Below, in pieces: positions 44,911 through 54,873 of a stretch of 64,000 bases of DNA. Below the pieces are notes generated by a model. The model was given only the letters and a program-made list of their open reading frames with translations. It was not told where the DNA came from and searched no databases. Position 1 is the first letter of the stretch, and each line of letters opens with the position of its first letter. The stretch is from the NCBI RefSeq assembly GCF_023650955.1, contig NZ_CP098039.1, positions 1,116,001-1,180,000 on the forward strand, read 5' to 3'. This stretch comes from Thermosynechococcus sp. HN-54 (GTDB taxonomy: Bacteria; Cyanobacteriota; Cyanobacteriia; Thermosynechococcales; Thermosynechococcaceae). The position numbers and the translations under genes are program-made.

Positions 44911-46392
44911 ATGACTGCTAAAGCCTTAATGGTGGTGGGCACCACCTCCCATGCCGGTAAATCTCTGCTCACAGCAGTCATCTGTCGCTGGCTAGCTCAA
45001 CAGGGTTATCGCGTCACGCCCTTTAAGGGACAAAACATGGCTCTCAATGCCTACGTCACCCGTGATGGTGGGGAAATTGGCTATGCCCAAGCAATGCAGG
45101 CCTGGGCGGCAGGTATTGAACCTGAGGTGGCCATGAATCCCATTCTTCTCAAGCCCCAAGGCAACATGACCTCCCAAGTGATTCTCAAGGGGCAGGTGGC
45201 GGGGGTCACCCAAGCGGCAGACTACTATCGGGATTATTTTGAACGCGGCTGGCAGGCAATTACAGAGGCCTTGGCGGATCTGCGGCAACGGTTTGACTGG
45301 ATTGTCTGTGAAGGGGCAGGGTCACCGGCGGAAATCAATCTCAAGCACCGCGACCTGACGAATATGCGGGTGGCGACGTCTCTTGGGGCACCGACGATCC
45401 TTGTGGCGGATATTGATCGGGGGGGGGTGTTTGCCCATATTGTCGGGACATTGATGCTTCTTGACCCCGCTGAGCAGGCCTTGATTCAGGGGATTGTGAT
45501 TAACAAGTTTCGCGGCCAGCGATCGCTCCTTGAGAGTGGTTTGCAATGGCTAGAGGAGACCACGGGAGTACCAGTTTTAGGGGTGATTCCATGGCTAGAG
45601 GATCACTACGCTGCTGAAGATTCCCTTGATCTATGGGATCCGCGTCCGCAACGCCAAGGCGCCGACTTAAAAATCACTGTCATTCGACTGCCGCGCATTG
45701 CCAATTTCACGGATGTGGATCCCCTCCTAGCAGAACCCAGTGTCTCCCTTGAGTTTCTGCTGCCCCATCGCCCCTTGGGTCAACCCGATGCTGTGATCTT
45801 GCCCGGCACGAAAACCACGATTGCCGATCTCCATGTCCTACGAGAAACGGGGATGGCAGATCAACTCCAAGCTTACGCTGCCCAAGGGGGGACGATTCTC
45901 GGCATTTGCGGTGGGTGGCAGATTTTGGGGACGACCATCAGCGATTCCTTGGGCTTAGAGGGATACCGAGGCACCCACACAGGACTGGGACTCATGCCCT
46001 TGCATACTGAATTGGCAACAACAAAGTGCACCCAGCAGCGACAAACCCAATCCGTGTACTTTTCCTGTCCGGAGCCTATCCTAGGCTATGAAATTCACCA
46101 AGGCCAAAGTAACTATGACCCTGACCTCAAGGGTTGGCAGCCCCTGTTTGCCGATGCAGCCCTAGGAATTGTGAACGAGGCGGCGACCCTCTGGGGCACC
46201 TATCTGCACGGATTGCTGGAAAACGGGAGTTGGCGTCGCCATTGGCTCAATGTGTTGCGATCGCGCCGGCAGTTGCCGCCCCTACCCACAGCCATTCCTC
46301 ACTATGCCCAGCAACGAGCTGTCGCACTGGATCAACTCACAGCAAGCGTCATGGCTCATCTGAACCTAGAGGGCATTTGTAAATTATGTTGA
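44911..46392 (+). CDS. cobQ: Cobyric acid synthase
   Basis: Amidates adenosyl-cobyrinic a,c-diamide during (pseudo)cobalamin synthesis. Residues 1-240 hold the dethiobiotin-synthetase-like domain with loop GTTSHAGKS (10-18) and KGQNMALNA; residues 250-493 are the glutaminase domain with nucleophile Cys in ILGICGGWQILG and the GYEIHQG segment. ATG 44911 is preferred; a TTG at 44902 is too close to the GGAGG box. No cobalamin riboswitch is recognisable upstream. Confidence 0.94.
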   Translation: MTAKALMVVGTTSHAGKSLLTAVICRWLAQQGYRVTPFKGQNMALNAYVTRDGGEIGYAQAMQAWAAGIEPEVAMNPILLKPQGNMTSQVILKGQVAGVTQAADYYRDYFERGWQAITEALADLRQRFDWIVCEGAGSPAEINLKHRDLTNMRVATSLGAPTILVADIDRGGVFAHIVGTLMLLDPAEQALIQGIVINKFRGQRSLLESGLQWLEETTGVPVLGVIPWLEDHYAAEDSLDLWDPRPQRQGADLKITVIRLPRIANFTDVDPLLAEPSVSLEFLLPHRPLGQPDAVILPGTKTTIADLHVLRETGMADQLQAYAAQGGTILGICGGWQILGTTISDSLGLEGYRGTHTGLGLMPLHTELATTKCTQQRQTQSVYFSCPEPILGYEIHQGQSNYDPDLKGWQPLFADAALGIVNEAATLWGTYLHGLLENGSWRRHWLNVLRSRRQLPPLPTAIPHYAQQRAVALDQLTASVMAHLNLEGICKLC

Positions 46393-46488
46393 TGTAAAAA
46401 TTTCAAATTGTTAGCAATTGTCATGGCTGGCAAATGACTCCCCTAGACTGAGGAACGATGTGCTGATGATAGGGAGTGCAAAAGGACA

Positions 46489-46842
46489 ATGACAGTGGCT
46501 GCTTCTTGGTCAGTGGGAATACTAATTGTCTCGGCGATCGCCGCCCTGAGTGGCTTAAGCTGGCTCTTGTACACGGATTATCAAGAGGAAAAACAATTTC
46601 CCCTGCGGGAGCATTCCCCCCAAGAGGCCTATGGTGAAACCCTCTGGCGCATGATCTTCGTCTATTGGCTTGTCTATTGTGGTGCGCGGGGTCTGCAAAT
46701 CGCTGTACCATTAGAAGGCACAGATTTAGGTCAAATGTGCAAAATCACCGCACTCTTGGCCTTTTTACTCACCACTTCTTCGCTGCTTTGCTTACCGATG
46801 CACTATTGGCAGGCACGTCAGCGGCAGCAACAACTCAATTAA
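46489..46842 (+). CDS. Unknown three-helix membrane protein
   Basis: 117 residues, not recognised. Hydrophobic segments at about 7-27, 55-72 and 83-103, with a charged loop TDYQEEKQFPLREHSPQEAYGETLWR (cited as DYQEEKQFPLREHSPQEA). AAGGA precedes the ATG. It lies 27 bases before trpD on the same strand and may be transcribed with it. Confidence 0.65.
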   Translation: MTVAASWSVGILIVSAIAALSGLSWLLYTDYQEEKQFPLREHSPQEAYGETLWRMIFVYWLVYCGARGLQIAVPLEGTDLGQMCKITALLAFLLTTSSLLCLPMHYWQARQRQQQLN

Positions 46843-46869
46843 GTCTCGAGTCTCTGCCTCCAAGGTTCA

Positions 46870-47889
46870 ATGTGGTCTGACCTGCTCCAACAACTCCTCG
46901 ATCGCCAAGCCCTGACCCAAGAGCAGGCCACCCAGTTAATGCAGGGATGGCTGGCAGGAGACATTCCCGATGCCCTCTCCGGTGCCATTCTGACGGCACT
47001 TCAGTTCAAAGGGCTGACGGTTGAGGAACTCACGGGGATGGCCAATGTATTGTTGGCTCAGTCCGCAGGTGCGCCGCTGGATTTGGCCGAACCCCTCATT
47101 GATACCTGTGGTACGGGGGGCGATCGCGCAGGTACATTTAATATCTCCACGGCAGTGGCCTTTGTTGTGGCAGCAGCGGGGGTCAAGGTGGCCAAGCATG
47201 GCAATCGTTCAGTCTCTAGCCGTGTCGGTTCAGCGGATGTCCTTGAGCGCCTTGGGGTCAACCTTAGCCACAGTGATCCTGCATTTCTACTCAAGGAAGT
47301 GGGGATTACATTTCTCTTTGCCCCCGGTTGGCATCCCGCCATGAAAGCCGTCGCTCCCCTGCGCCGTACCCTGAAAATTCGCACGGTCTTTAATCTCCTT
47401 GGTCCTTTGGTGAATCCGCTTCATTCCACGGGGCAGGTGATTGGTGTTTTTAGCGATCGCTATCTTGAAGCCATGGCCGGTGCCCTCCAACGCCTTGGAC
47501 GCCAACGGGGAATTGTCCTCTATGGTCGTGAAGGGGTGGATGAAGCCACCCTTGGTAATATGACTGATCTAGTGATGTTTAGCAGTCCGGCGGAGTCGCT
47601 GCGCCAAGAAGTTCTCGATCCCCAAGCCTTGGGACTAGCCAGTGCCCCCCTCAGTGCCCTCGCTGGTGGTGATGTCCAAACCAATGCTGAAATTCTCACC
47701 CAAGTGCTTCAGGGAAAGGGCACGACTGCCCAGCAGGAGGTGGTGGCCCTCAATGCAGCATTGGCTCTTTATGTGGCAGCAGCAGTGCAGGATTGGTGGG
47801 AAGGGGTGGATCGCGCAAAGGCAATTCTGGCCAGTGGCGCCGCATGGGACAAGTTACAGGCATTGGTGACGCTTTCCAATGAGTCCTAG
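46870..47889 (+). CDS. trpD: Anthranilate phosphoribosyltransferase
   Basis: Second step of tryptophan synthesis from chorismate. 339 residues with the PRPP loop CGTGGD (80-85), [18 protein letters not shown] and [19 protein letters not shown]. It overlaps nadC by 11 bases, so tryptophan and NAD genes are translationally linked here. Confidence 0.95.
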   Translation: MWSDLLQQLLDRQALTQEQATQLMQGWLAGDIPDALSGAILTALQFKGLTVEELTGMANVLLAQSAGAPLDLAEPLIDTCGTGGDRAGTFNISTAVAFVVAAAGVKVAKHGNRSVSSRVGSADVLERLGVNLSHSDPAFLLKEVGITFLFAPGWHPAMKAVAPLRRTLKIRTVFNLLGPLVNPLHSTGQVIGVFSDRYLEAMAGALQRLGRQRGIVLYGREGVDEATLGNMTDLVMFSSPAESLRQEVLDPQALGLASAPLSALAGGDVQTNAEILTQVLQGKGTTAQQEVVALNAALALYVAAAVQDWWEGVDRAKAILASGAAWDKLQALVTLSNES

Positions 47890-48745
47890 GGTGTCTGCCT
47901 ATTTGCCGCCGTGGTGTGTCTTGGATCCGTTGCTGGATCAATGGTTACAGGAGGACATTGGTCGGGGCGATCGCACCACCCAAGCCCTGCATCTCCAAGA
48001 TCGCCAAGGAAAAGCCCACATCCGTCTCAAAAGTCAGGGAGTGATTGCCGGTCTGCCCATTGTGGAGCGGGTGTTCCAACGCCTGACAGCAGCAGTAGTG
48101 TTTACCTACGAACAGGCCGAGGGCACCCTTTGTGAGGCGCCGACAATTGTTGCTCAAATTGAGGCTCCCCTAGAAACCTTACTCTTGGGTGAACGGCTGG
48201 CTCTCAATTGCTTGATGCGCCTCAGTGGCATTGCTACCCTCACCCATGCCTATGCCCAGCAAATTGCTGACTTGCCAACGCAACTCGTCGATACCCGCAA
48301 AACAACGCCCGGACTGCGCCTGTTAGAAAAATATGCAGTGGCGGTGGGGGGCGGTGTCAACCATCGCTTTGGTCTTGACGATGCGATCCTGATTAAGGAC
48401 AACCACATTGTGGCAGCGGGGGGAATCACAGCTGCGGTTGAGAAAGTGCGCCAAGCCAGTCCCTTTCCCTTGGCCATTGAAGTGGAAACCGAGACCCTTG
48501 AACAAGTCCGTGAAGCGGTTTCCCTAGGGGTGGATGTGATTATGCTCGACAACATGCCGATTGCGGAGATGACCAAAGCCGTGGCCTTGATCCGGGCTGA
48601 AGCTCCCCAGATTAAAATTGAGGCCTCTGGCAACATCACCCTAGAAACCTTACGAGCGGTGGCCTTGACGGGGGTGGACTACATTTCCACCAGTGCAATG
48701 ATCACGCGATCGCCGTGGCTAGATTTTAGTTTGACGATTCTTTGA
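47879..48745 (+). CDS. nadC: Nicotinate-nucleotide pyrophosphorylase (quinolinate PRTase)
   Basis: Converts quinolinate and PRPP to nicotinate mononucleotide in NAD synthesis. 288 residues with [34 protein letters not shown] and IKDNHI. The ATG lies inside the trpD end, an 11-base overlap with frame change. Full family length. Confidence 0.95.
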   Translation: MSPRVSAYLPPWCVLDPLLDQWLQEDIGRGDRTTQALHLQDRQGKAHIRLKSQGVIAGLPIVERVFQRLTAAVVFTYEQAEGTLCEAPTIVAQIEAPLETLLLGERLALNCLMRLSGIATLTHAYAQQIADLPTQLVDTRKTTPGLRLLEKYAVAVGGGVNHRFGLDDAILIKDNHIVAAGGITAAVEKVRQASPFPLAIEVETETLEQVREAVSLGVDVIMLDNMPIAEMTKAVALIRAEAPQIKIEASGNITLETLRAVALTGVDYISTSAMITRSPWLDFSLTIL

Positions 48746-48788
48746 GTCGGCTGTCAGAAGTTGAGTGCCTATTTTCGGAGGTTGCCCC

Positions 48789-50432
48789 GTGTCAAAATCC
48801 ATCAGTATTCCGCGGCGAGTTCGGCTCAAACCTTGGGAGTTGCTGGTGGGGCTGATTGCCCTCGTGATTGCCGTGCCCATTCTTGTCATTCTCAGTCAAG
48901 TCTTTGTGAATACGGGGGACACTTGGCAGCATCTCGCCACAACGGTTTTGCCCGACTACTTGCTGAACTCCCTCTGGTTAATGTTGGGCGTAGGGATAGG
49001 CGTTGTGGTCATTGGTGTGAGTACGGCATGGCTGGTGACCAACTGTCAATTTTGGGGCGTGCGCTGGTGGCAATGGCTACTCTTAACCCCCTTGGCAGCC
49101 CCTGCCTATGTGTTGGCCTATACCTATACGGAATTTTTGGCTTTTGAAGGACCGATTCAGGGATGGCTGCGGGAACTAACGGGTTGGGGTTACGGTGACT
49201 ACTGGTTTCCTAATATCCGCTCCTTGGGGGGGGCGATCGCTATGCTCACCCTCGTTCTCTATCCCTATGTCTTTCTCTTGGTGCGAGTGGCATTTTTGGA
49301 GCAGGCCACCTGTAGCTTAGAGGCCAGTCGTTCCCTTGGCTGTGGACCTTGGCGCAGTTTTTGGACGGTGGCGTTGCCCCTTGCTCGGCCAGCGATCGCT
49401 GCGGGTACCAGTCTTGCGCTCATGGAAACCCTCAATGATTTTGGTACTGTGCAGTACTTTGGTGTCGATACCTTCACCGTCGGGATTTACCGCACTTGGT
49501 TTGGCATGGGCGATCGCGTGGCAGCGGCACAGCTGGCCGCAGTGCTGGTGGTCATTGTCTTTGCCCTACTGCTGTTGGAAAAGTGGTCTCGCGGCAAGGC
49601 GCGCTACTACAATCGCGGGGGCGATCGCCCCATTCCCTATGTACTCAAGGGCTGGCGAGCGGCTTTGGCTTGGCTGGTCTGTGCCCTACCGGTGTTCTTT
49701 GGTCTCCTGCTCCCTGGAGGACTGCTGCTTTACTTGGCCATTAGCTATCAACAGCTTCAGCTCAGTCAGGAGTTTCTAGAGCACGCCAGCCACAGCCTGA
49801 TTTTGGCTACCCTATCTGCAATCCTTGCTGTTGGCATTGCTCTACTGCTGGCTTACGGGCGTCGTCTGCTGCCGACGGCTTGGATGCGCTGGGGAACACA
49901 GGTGGCGGCGATGGGCTACGCCATTCCCGGTACAGTCATTGCGGTGGGGATTCTCATGCCCTTGGGGTGGCTAGACAACGTCATTAATGATGTCAGTGAG
50001 CGGCTGTGGGAGGTGGAAGTGGGCTTGATTCTCAGTGGCACGATCACCGCCCTGATCTATGCCTATTTGGTACGTTTTTTGGCGGTTTCCTTGGGCAGTG
50101 TTGAAGCCAGTCTGGTCAAAATTCGTCCTTCCCTCGATGAGGCGGCGCGTACCTTGGGGCGATCGCCCTGGAATATTCTGCGCACCGTTCACCTGCCTTT
50201 GATGGTACCCGGCCTTTTTACTGCTGCCCTGATGATCTTTGTGGATGTGATGAAGGAACTGCCCGCCACATTGGTCATTCGCCCCTTTAACTTTGATACC
50301 CTAGCAATACAGGTTTACCGCTTTGCCTCTGATGAGCGACTTCCCGAAGCCGCCTTAAGTGCTTTGGCCTTGGTGGTGGTGGGTCTCATTCCTGTCATTT
50401 GGCTGGGACGGCAAACCCGCTGGGCTGACTAG
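48789..50432 (+). CDS. futB: FutB-type iron(III) ABC transporter permease
   Basis: Fused double permease (about 547 residues, 12 membrane helices) of the Fe3+ uptake system. Each half has an ATPase-docking loop: EASRSLGCGPWRSFWTVALP and EAARTLGRSPWNILRTVHLP. The binding protein (FutA) and ATPase (FutC) are encoded elsewhere, as usual in cyanobacteria. GTG 48789 is preferred because GGAGG sits 8 bases upstream; a GTG at 48765 is also in frame. Confidence 0.9.
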   Translation: MSKSISIPRRVRLKPWELLVGLIALVIAVPILVILSQVFVNTGDTWQHLATTVLPDYLLNSLWLMLGVGIGVVVIGVSTAWLVTNCQFWGVRWWQWLLLTPLAAPAYVLAYTYTEFLAFEGPIQGWLRELTGWGYGDYWFPNIRSLGGAIAMLTLVLYPYVFLLVRVAFLEQATCSLEASRSLGCGPWRSFWTVALPLARPAIAAGTSLALMETLNDFGTVQYFGVDTFTVGIYRTWFGMGDRVAAAQLAAVLVVIVFALLLLEKWSRGKARYYNRGGDRPIPYVLKGWRAALAWLVCALPVFFGLLLPGGLLLYLAISYQQLQLSQEFLEHASHSLILATLSAILAVGIALLLAYGRRLLPTAWMRWGTQVAAMGYAIPGTVIAVGILMPLGWLDNVINDVSERLWEVEVGLILSGTITALIYAYLVRFLAVSLGSVEASLVKIRPSLDEAARTLGRSPWNILRTVHLPLMVPGLFTAALMIFVDVMKELPATLVIRPFNFDTLAIQVYRFASDERLPEAALSALALVVVGLIPVIWLGRQTRWAD

Positions 50433-50503
50433 GGGGTTCGGTTTACCGTTTACCCTTTTCTTAATAATTCGTTACATTAGAAACAATGTTCGCTAGGTGT
50501 GCC

Positions 50504-51085
50504 ATGTACTTAGAGTTTAAGGCTAGCCAATCTGTCCGCCTTAGCATTGAAACGCCCACAGCTCTCTTGCAGCACTACCTGCGCCAGCCCCAGCGGCTTG
50601 TCTATGCCCTAACCGATCCAACACGGGTGGCATTTTTGGGGAGCGATCGCTTTCGCCTGAAGATGCGTCCTCTGAATTTTCTGATGGTGAGCCTACAACC
50701 CACCGTTGACCTTGCCGTCCATGCCAATAGTGAGGGCTGTGTGCAGTTGCGCTCCCTTGGCTGTGAAATTCGCGGGGTGGACTACATCAATCGCCGCTTT
50801 CACCTCGCCCTCGAAGGTTACTTGTCTCCTCAAGCAACGGCGAACGGTACGGATTTGATGGGGCTAGCTGACTTGCAAGTGGGGGTAGATATTCCGCCCC
50901 CCTTGGATCTGACACCGCGCCCGATTCTCGAAGCCACCGGCAATGGCTTGCTCAAGAGCGTCCTCTTAACAATTAAACAGCGTCTCAGTCAGCATCTTGT
51001 CGCCGATTATCAACGCTGGCTCACCGAAGTGGAAACCAAGGGCAGCGGTGATTGGCTCGTCCCTCTTTCCGCGAGTTCGACCTAA
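50504..51085 (+). CDS. DUF1997 family protein
   Basis: 193 residues; conserved in cyanobacteria and plant plastids, function unknown. Typical N-terminus MYLEFKASQSVRLSIETP and the strand pattern QHYLRQPQRLVYAL. ATG 50504 fits the family start better than ATG 50486. No signal or membrane segment. It converges on the ProA-like gene with 20 bases between stops. Confidence 0.82.
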   Translation: MYLEFKASQSVRLSIETPTALLQHYLRQPQRLVYALTDPTRVAFLGSDRFRLKMRPLNFLMVSLQPTVDLAVHANSEGCVQLRSLGCEIRGVDYINRRFHLALEGYLSPQATANGTDLMGLADLQVGVDIPPPLDLTPRPILEATGNGLLKSVLLTIKQRLSQHLVADYQRWLTEVETKGSGDWLVPLSASST

Positions 51086-51105
51086 GCGTTTGCGAAGTTG
51101 ATCCC

Positions 51106-52281
51106 TTAGAGGTAAACTTGCTTGGTGCTCAGTAACTGAGCAAGGCCAAAGAGTCCTCGCTGGAAACCCCTAGCAGCAACACCAATGGCCAAGGCATCCC
51201 AGCGTTCTAGCTGCGGGGGGCGATTGACAAAGACAAGGGGGGTTTGCGCCTGCTGATAAAAAATCCGGCAGTCTTCGTAGCTGCTGGCAACAATCCCACT
51301 GGCGGCGCTGCCGTACTGGTGAATCCAATTCAAAGCTGCAGCTAAATCCTCTTCGTAGTGCCACGCCAAACGTCGATCTAGATAAGGAAGTGGCCACTCA
51401 CTGGCATCCACAAGGGGAAGTTGCCCATAGTTGCGGTGTAAGTGCTCATCCACCCCCTGTTTGTAGCCGGCTTGAGTCAACTCATTGATCACAAACGTGA
51501 GATGGGAGGGATTGACATTACTGAGGACAATGACCTTTTCAATGGCAAGGGCGCGATCCGGATTGGCTTGGTGGCTGTGCTGAATACAGTGGAGGACGCT
51601 CTCTGGGGAGACAGAACCATCCCAAACCAAGTAGGTATTACCAAGGGAGAGAGACACCAAGGGGCAGCGAGCAGCAGCGCGTTGCTCGGCCACAAAACGA
51701 GAGCGGCCATAGACAAGGGCTAAATCAACAGCGGTGGCATCCGCAAGCCAACTGGCGGGCGTTAAGGAGAGGGTTTGAATGGCGGTTTTCGGCAAGCTGG
51801 TTTTACTCAAAGCAGCCTCGATCAGGCTGGCGATCGCCCTAGCGGTATAGCGACTACTTTCACTGCTCCAGAGCACGAGTGCGTTTCCTGTTTTCAGAGC
51901 CATGCCCGCCAACATCAGACTCAACGTCGGTAGCCCTTCATAGACCAAGGCCACGACTCCCAAGGGAACGGCATACTGGAACCTCTCTGGCCGCGTTGGC
52001 AACGGCTGCTGCCACGGATCTGCCGCCTGATAAAGGTGCTCTAGCCACTGCCGAATGCGGTGGAGGCGCTCATGGGTTAGCCGCAGCCAGCCCAAAACAA
52101 TCTGAGAAACAGCCAAATCGCGACTGGATTCAAGGTCAAGAGTATTTTGCTCCAACAGGAGAGGTTCTGCTGCCTCTAACTCGGCAATCAATCGCCCTAG
52201 AGCTTCCTGACGCAGGGCATAGCTGGCTTGGCTAAGGTGTGTACTGGCGACCCGCGCCCCCCTCAACGGATCGGGCAACAT
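51106..52281 (-). CDS. ProA-like (gamma-glutamyl phosphate reductase family) protein lacking the catalytic Cys
   Basis: 391 residues with the aldehyde-dehydrogenase fold of ProA (VPLGVVALVYEGLPTLSLMLAGMALKTGNALVL, cited as VPLGVVALVYEG and LKTGNALVLW; C-terminal QYGSAASGIVAS). In ProA the catalytic Cys lies in a segment like VCNSVETLLV; here the aligned piece reads ALAIEKVIVL, with Ala in place of Cys. So it is unlikely to be the real proline enzyme and may bind a nucleotide or act as a regulator. I recall a second, divergent ProA in Synechocystis too. ATG 52281 is chosen; a TTG at 52314 would overlap the gene upstream. Confidence 0.75.
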   Translation of the reverse strand: MLPDPLRGARVASTHLSQASYALRQEALGRLIAELEAAEPLLLEQNTLDLESSRDLAVSQIVLGWLRLTHERLHRIRQWLEHLYQAADPWQQPLPTRPERFQYAVPLGVVALVYEGLPTLSLMLAGMALKTGNALVLWSSESSRYTARAIASLIEAALSKTSLPKTAIQTLSLTPASWLADATAVDLALVYGRSRFVAEQRAAARCPLVSLSLGNTYLVWDGSVSPESVLHCIQHSHQANPDRALAIEKVIVLSNVNPSHLTFVINELTQAGYKQGVDEHLHRNYGQLPLVDASEWPLPYLDRRLAWHYEEDLAAALNWIHQYGSAASGIVASSYEDCRIFYQQAQTPLVFVNRPPQLERWDALAIGVAARGFQRGLFGLAQLLSTKQVYL

Positions 52282-52294
52282 AGCGGAGCGTGGC

Positions 52295-52714
52295 TCAACG
52301 GCGGGAGAGGGCAATCCACACTAAAAATGCGGGCGTCAGTGCAATCAGCAGGGAGGCAATAATCCATAGCAACCCTTCAGGTTTTAAGGACAATTGTAGA
52401 AGCAAGGGCAGCCACAGGAGAATTGGCATCAACAAAAAGAAGCTGAGGCCAATGGCAAAATACCAATAGCCGTCTGAGAAGCCCCGCTGCAACTGACTCC
52501 ACTGCAATCCCGTCCAATACCACGCTCGTTTGTAGGGATAGGTGGTGGCCAATTGCTCAATCGAATAGCCATCCGGACGGACGACAAAAATTTGTTGACA
52601 GCGCCGACACCCAAAAGCTTCCGTAAGGGCGATCGGCATCAACTCCCCTTGGCGACGACAGGGGCAGGGGTAACTTGCATCGAGATCCAGTTTGTGAGGT
52701 TTAATCGGAGCCAC
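52295..52714 (-). CDS. Zinc-ribbon-like membrane protein
   Basis: 139 residues: CPC (17-19) and CRRC (36-39) could form a four-Cys metal knuckle, followed by GYSIEQLATTYPYKRAWYWTG and two membrane helices (about 84-108 and 115-135). Not assigned to a named family. It ends 13 bases before the ProA-like gene on the same strand, so the pair is probably one operon. Confidence 0.7.
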   Translation of the reverse strand: MAPIKPHKLDLDASYPCPCRRQGELMPIALTEAFGCRRCQQIFVVRPDGYSIEQLATTYPYKRAWYWTGLQWSQLQRGFSDGYWYFAIGLSFFLLMPILLWLPLLLQLSLKPEGLLWIIASLLIALTPAFLVWIALSRR

Positions 52715-52916
52715 GGTGGCTGTCCAAAAGGCAAACGACAGGAAATGATTCGATTGAGGGCGATCGCCCGCCTACTGATACAGCATACAAACAGAATTCT
52801 GTTTTGCCCGCGACTTATACAATTTGTTAAAGAGAGACGGGAAAGCTGCATATTTCGATTTTTATCCACTGGAAGAATGTAGGCTAGGATACAGTTCTGC
52901 CGCAAACTCGCTAAGC

Positions 52917-53819
52917 ATGATTCCTCAAGATTTTCTCGACCAAATTAACCCCGATCGCTACATTGTCCCTGTGGGGGAGAAATTTCACTGGAAGCACTAC
53001 GATCCCGATGATACCGCTGGTCTCAAAAGCAAGGTCGAAGCTCAAGAACTCCTTGCCGCTGGCATTAAGAAGCTAGCCGCCTATCAAGATGTTCTCTATG
53101 CCCAGAATATCTATGCGCTGCTGATTATTTTCCAAGCCATGGATGCAGCGGGCAAAGACAGTACCATCAAACACGTCATGAGTGGCATTAACCCCCAAGG
53201 CTGTCAGGTGTATAGCTTTAAGGCACCCAGTGCGGAGGAGTTGGATCATGACTTTTTGTGGCGAGCCAACCGGGCATTGCCAGAGCGGGGCTGCATTGGT
53301 ATTTTTAATCGCTCCTATTACGAGGAAGTCCTAGTGGTGCGGGTACACCCAGAGTTGCTCAATCGCCAGCAACTGCCCCCCGAAACTAAGACCAAGCACA
53401 TCTGGCGCGAGCGCTTTGAGGATATTAACAATTACGAACGTTACCTAACCCGCAATGGCATTCTCATCCTCAAGTTTTTCTTGAATATTTCCAAAGCTGA
53501 ACAAAAGAAACGTTTTCTAGAGCGCATTAGTCGCCCAGAAAAAAACTGGAAATTTTCGATTGATGACGTACGCGATCGCGCCCACTGGGACGACTATCGA
53601 GAAGCCTATGCCGATGTCTTTCGCCACACCAGTACCGAATGGGCACCGTGGCACATTATTCCCGCCAATCACAAGTGGTTTGCCCGCCTCATGGTGGCTC
53701 ACTTCATTTATCAAAAATTGGCGAGTTTGAACCTGCACTATCCGATTGTCAGTGAAGCCCACAAGCAGCAACTCCTAGAGGCAAAAGCGCTGCTGGAAAA
53801 TGAACCGGATGAGGATTAG
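52917..53819 (+). CDS. ppk2: Polyphosphate kinase 2 family protein
   Basis: Transfers phosphate between polyphosphate and nucleotides. 300 residues with Walker A-like AMDAAGKDS (74-82), [15 protein letters not shown] and the lid region; single-domain, about the size of class III PPK2, which can act on AMP or ADP. ATG 52917 gives the usual N-terminus; an upstream in-frame codon at 52824 adds unlike sequence. Ends overlapping radC by 4 bases. Confidence 0.9.
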   Translation: MIPQDFLDQINPDRYIVPVGEKFHWKHYDPDDTAGLKSKVEAQELLAAGIKKLAAYQDVLYAQNIYALLIIFQAMDAAGKDSTIKHVMSGINPQGCQVYSFKAPSAEELDHDFLWRANRALPERGCIGIFNRSYYEEVLVVRVHPELLNRQQLPPETKTKHIWRERFEDINNYERYLTRNGILILKFFLNISKAEQKKRFLERISRPEKNWKFSIDDVRDRAHWDDYREAYADVFRHTSTEWAPWHIIPANHKWFARLMVAHFIYQKLASLNLHYPIVSEAHKQQLLEAKALLENEPDED

Positions 53820-54565
53820 GCACTGACATCTCCTTGGGGCACGTCTTGCCAGAGGGGGGTGATCTCCCGCAGACTTTGGTAATCCCCATTGCCGAGAATC
53901 AAATGGTCAAGTACCGGAATCCCCATGAGCTGTCCTGCTTGCAGAATTTGTTTTGTCAAGTCCAGATCCGCTTGACTGGGAGAGAGATTGCCTGAAGGGT
54001 GGTTGTGGGCAATGATCAGGCGGCTAGCATTGCGGCGCACCGCTTCACGGAAAATTTCGCGGGGATGGGCAAGGGTTTCTGTAGCGGTTCCCACCGTGAT
54101 CACATGAGACCCCAGCAGGCGATGGCGCACATCCAGCAATAGAACCGCAAAGCGTTCCGTCGGTTGCCACATGAGATCGGCACTGAGGACAGCGGCGGCA
54201 AGGGCAGGATTGTCAATGATCGTTTGCTCCCCCGGCCGCGACTGAAACACCCGCTTCCCCAGTTCCACCGCAGCTAGAATCGTGGTGGCTTTGGCAGGGC
54301 CAACACCGGGGATGGCCATCAATTCCTCTGGGGTAATGTCGCGTAAAACGCTCACGGCATCGGTACTGTCACCACTGCGCTCCCCCAACTGTTTGAGGAT
54401 GAATTGTCCTAAGCCCACGGCTGAGAGTTTACCGGCCCCTTGACCTGTTCCCAGTAAAATCGCCAACAGTTCTGCCGAACTCAGGTAGCGGGCGCCTTGG
54501 CTGAGCAACTTTTCACGGGGGCGATCGCCCACGGGCAGATCAGCAACACGGAGCGAGTAGGACAT
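53816..54565 (-). CDS. radC: RadC family JAMM protein
   Basis: 249 residues: helix-hairpin-helix with [19 protein letters not shown] (cited as [10 protein letters not shown]), then a JAMM metalloprotease-like core with [14 protein letters not shown]. Despite the name, a DNA-repair role is unproven in bacteria. ATG 54565 ([11 protein letters not shown]) fits the family; the frame is open to 54604. Confidence 0.9.
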   Translation of the reverse strand: MSYSLRVADLPVGDRPREKLLSQGARYLSSAELLAILLGTGQGAGKLSAVGLGQFILKQLGERSGDSTDAVSVLRDITPEELMAIPGVGPAKATTILAAVELGKRVFQSRPGEQTIIDNPALAAAVLSADLMWQPTERFAVLLLDVRHRLLGSHVITVGTATETLAHPREIFREAVRRNASRLIIAHNHPSGNLSPSQADLDLTKQILQAGQLMGIPVLDHLILGNGDYQSLREITPLWQDVPQGDVSA

Positions 54566-54873
54566 GACAGCAGCGATCAACGGAGTTGCTAAAAAGCATA
54601 CCAAGGTTTCCTCACAACAGCATTGAGGCTGACTCAGAGAATTCGCAAGAATCAGTTGACTTTTATTTGCAATTAGTTCAAGCTAAAGAAAGCAAAGAAA
54701 CCGTTTTCCTCTGTTCAGCCTCAATGAACTTATTGCGAATCTACTCCTGACTTTTTCTAGAGAGCAGGTGATGATTGCCTGTTCAGAATCGGTGGGGGCG
54801 ATCGCCCGATTGCCCTTGAAGACTCTATAAATCGAGGCTTGCAGGTACTTTGATCATTATTGAGGAGTGAATA
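54566..54873 (+). promoter_or_regulatory. Upstream region of the porin gene
   Basis: 308 bases with AT-rich stretches near 54655-54710, a TTGACT at about 54657, a TATAAA at about 54825 and GAGGAG at 54862-54867 in good position for the porin ATG. The long leader suggests post-transcriptional control, but no known element is recognised. Confidence 0.4.

Noticed and set aside
44880-44911. Cobalamin riboswitch before cobQ
   Set aside because: Only 15 bases separate cobQ from the upstream gene, and no B12-box sequence is visible.
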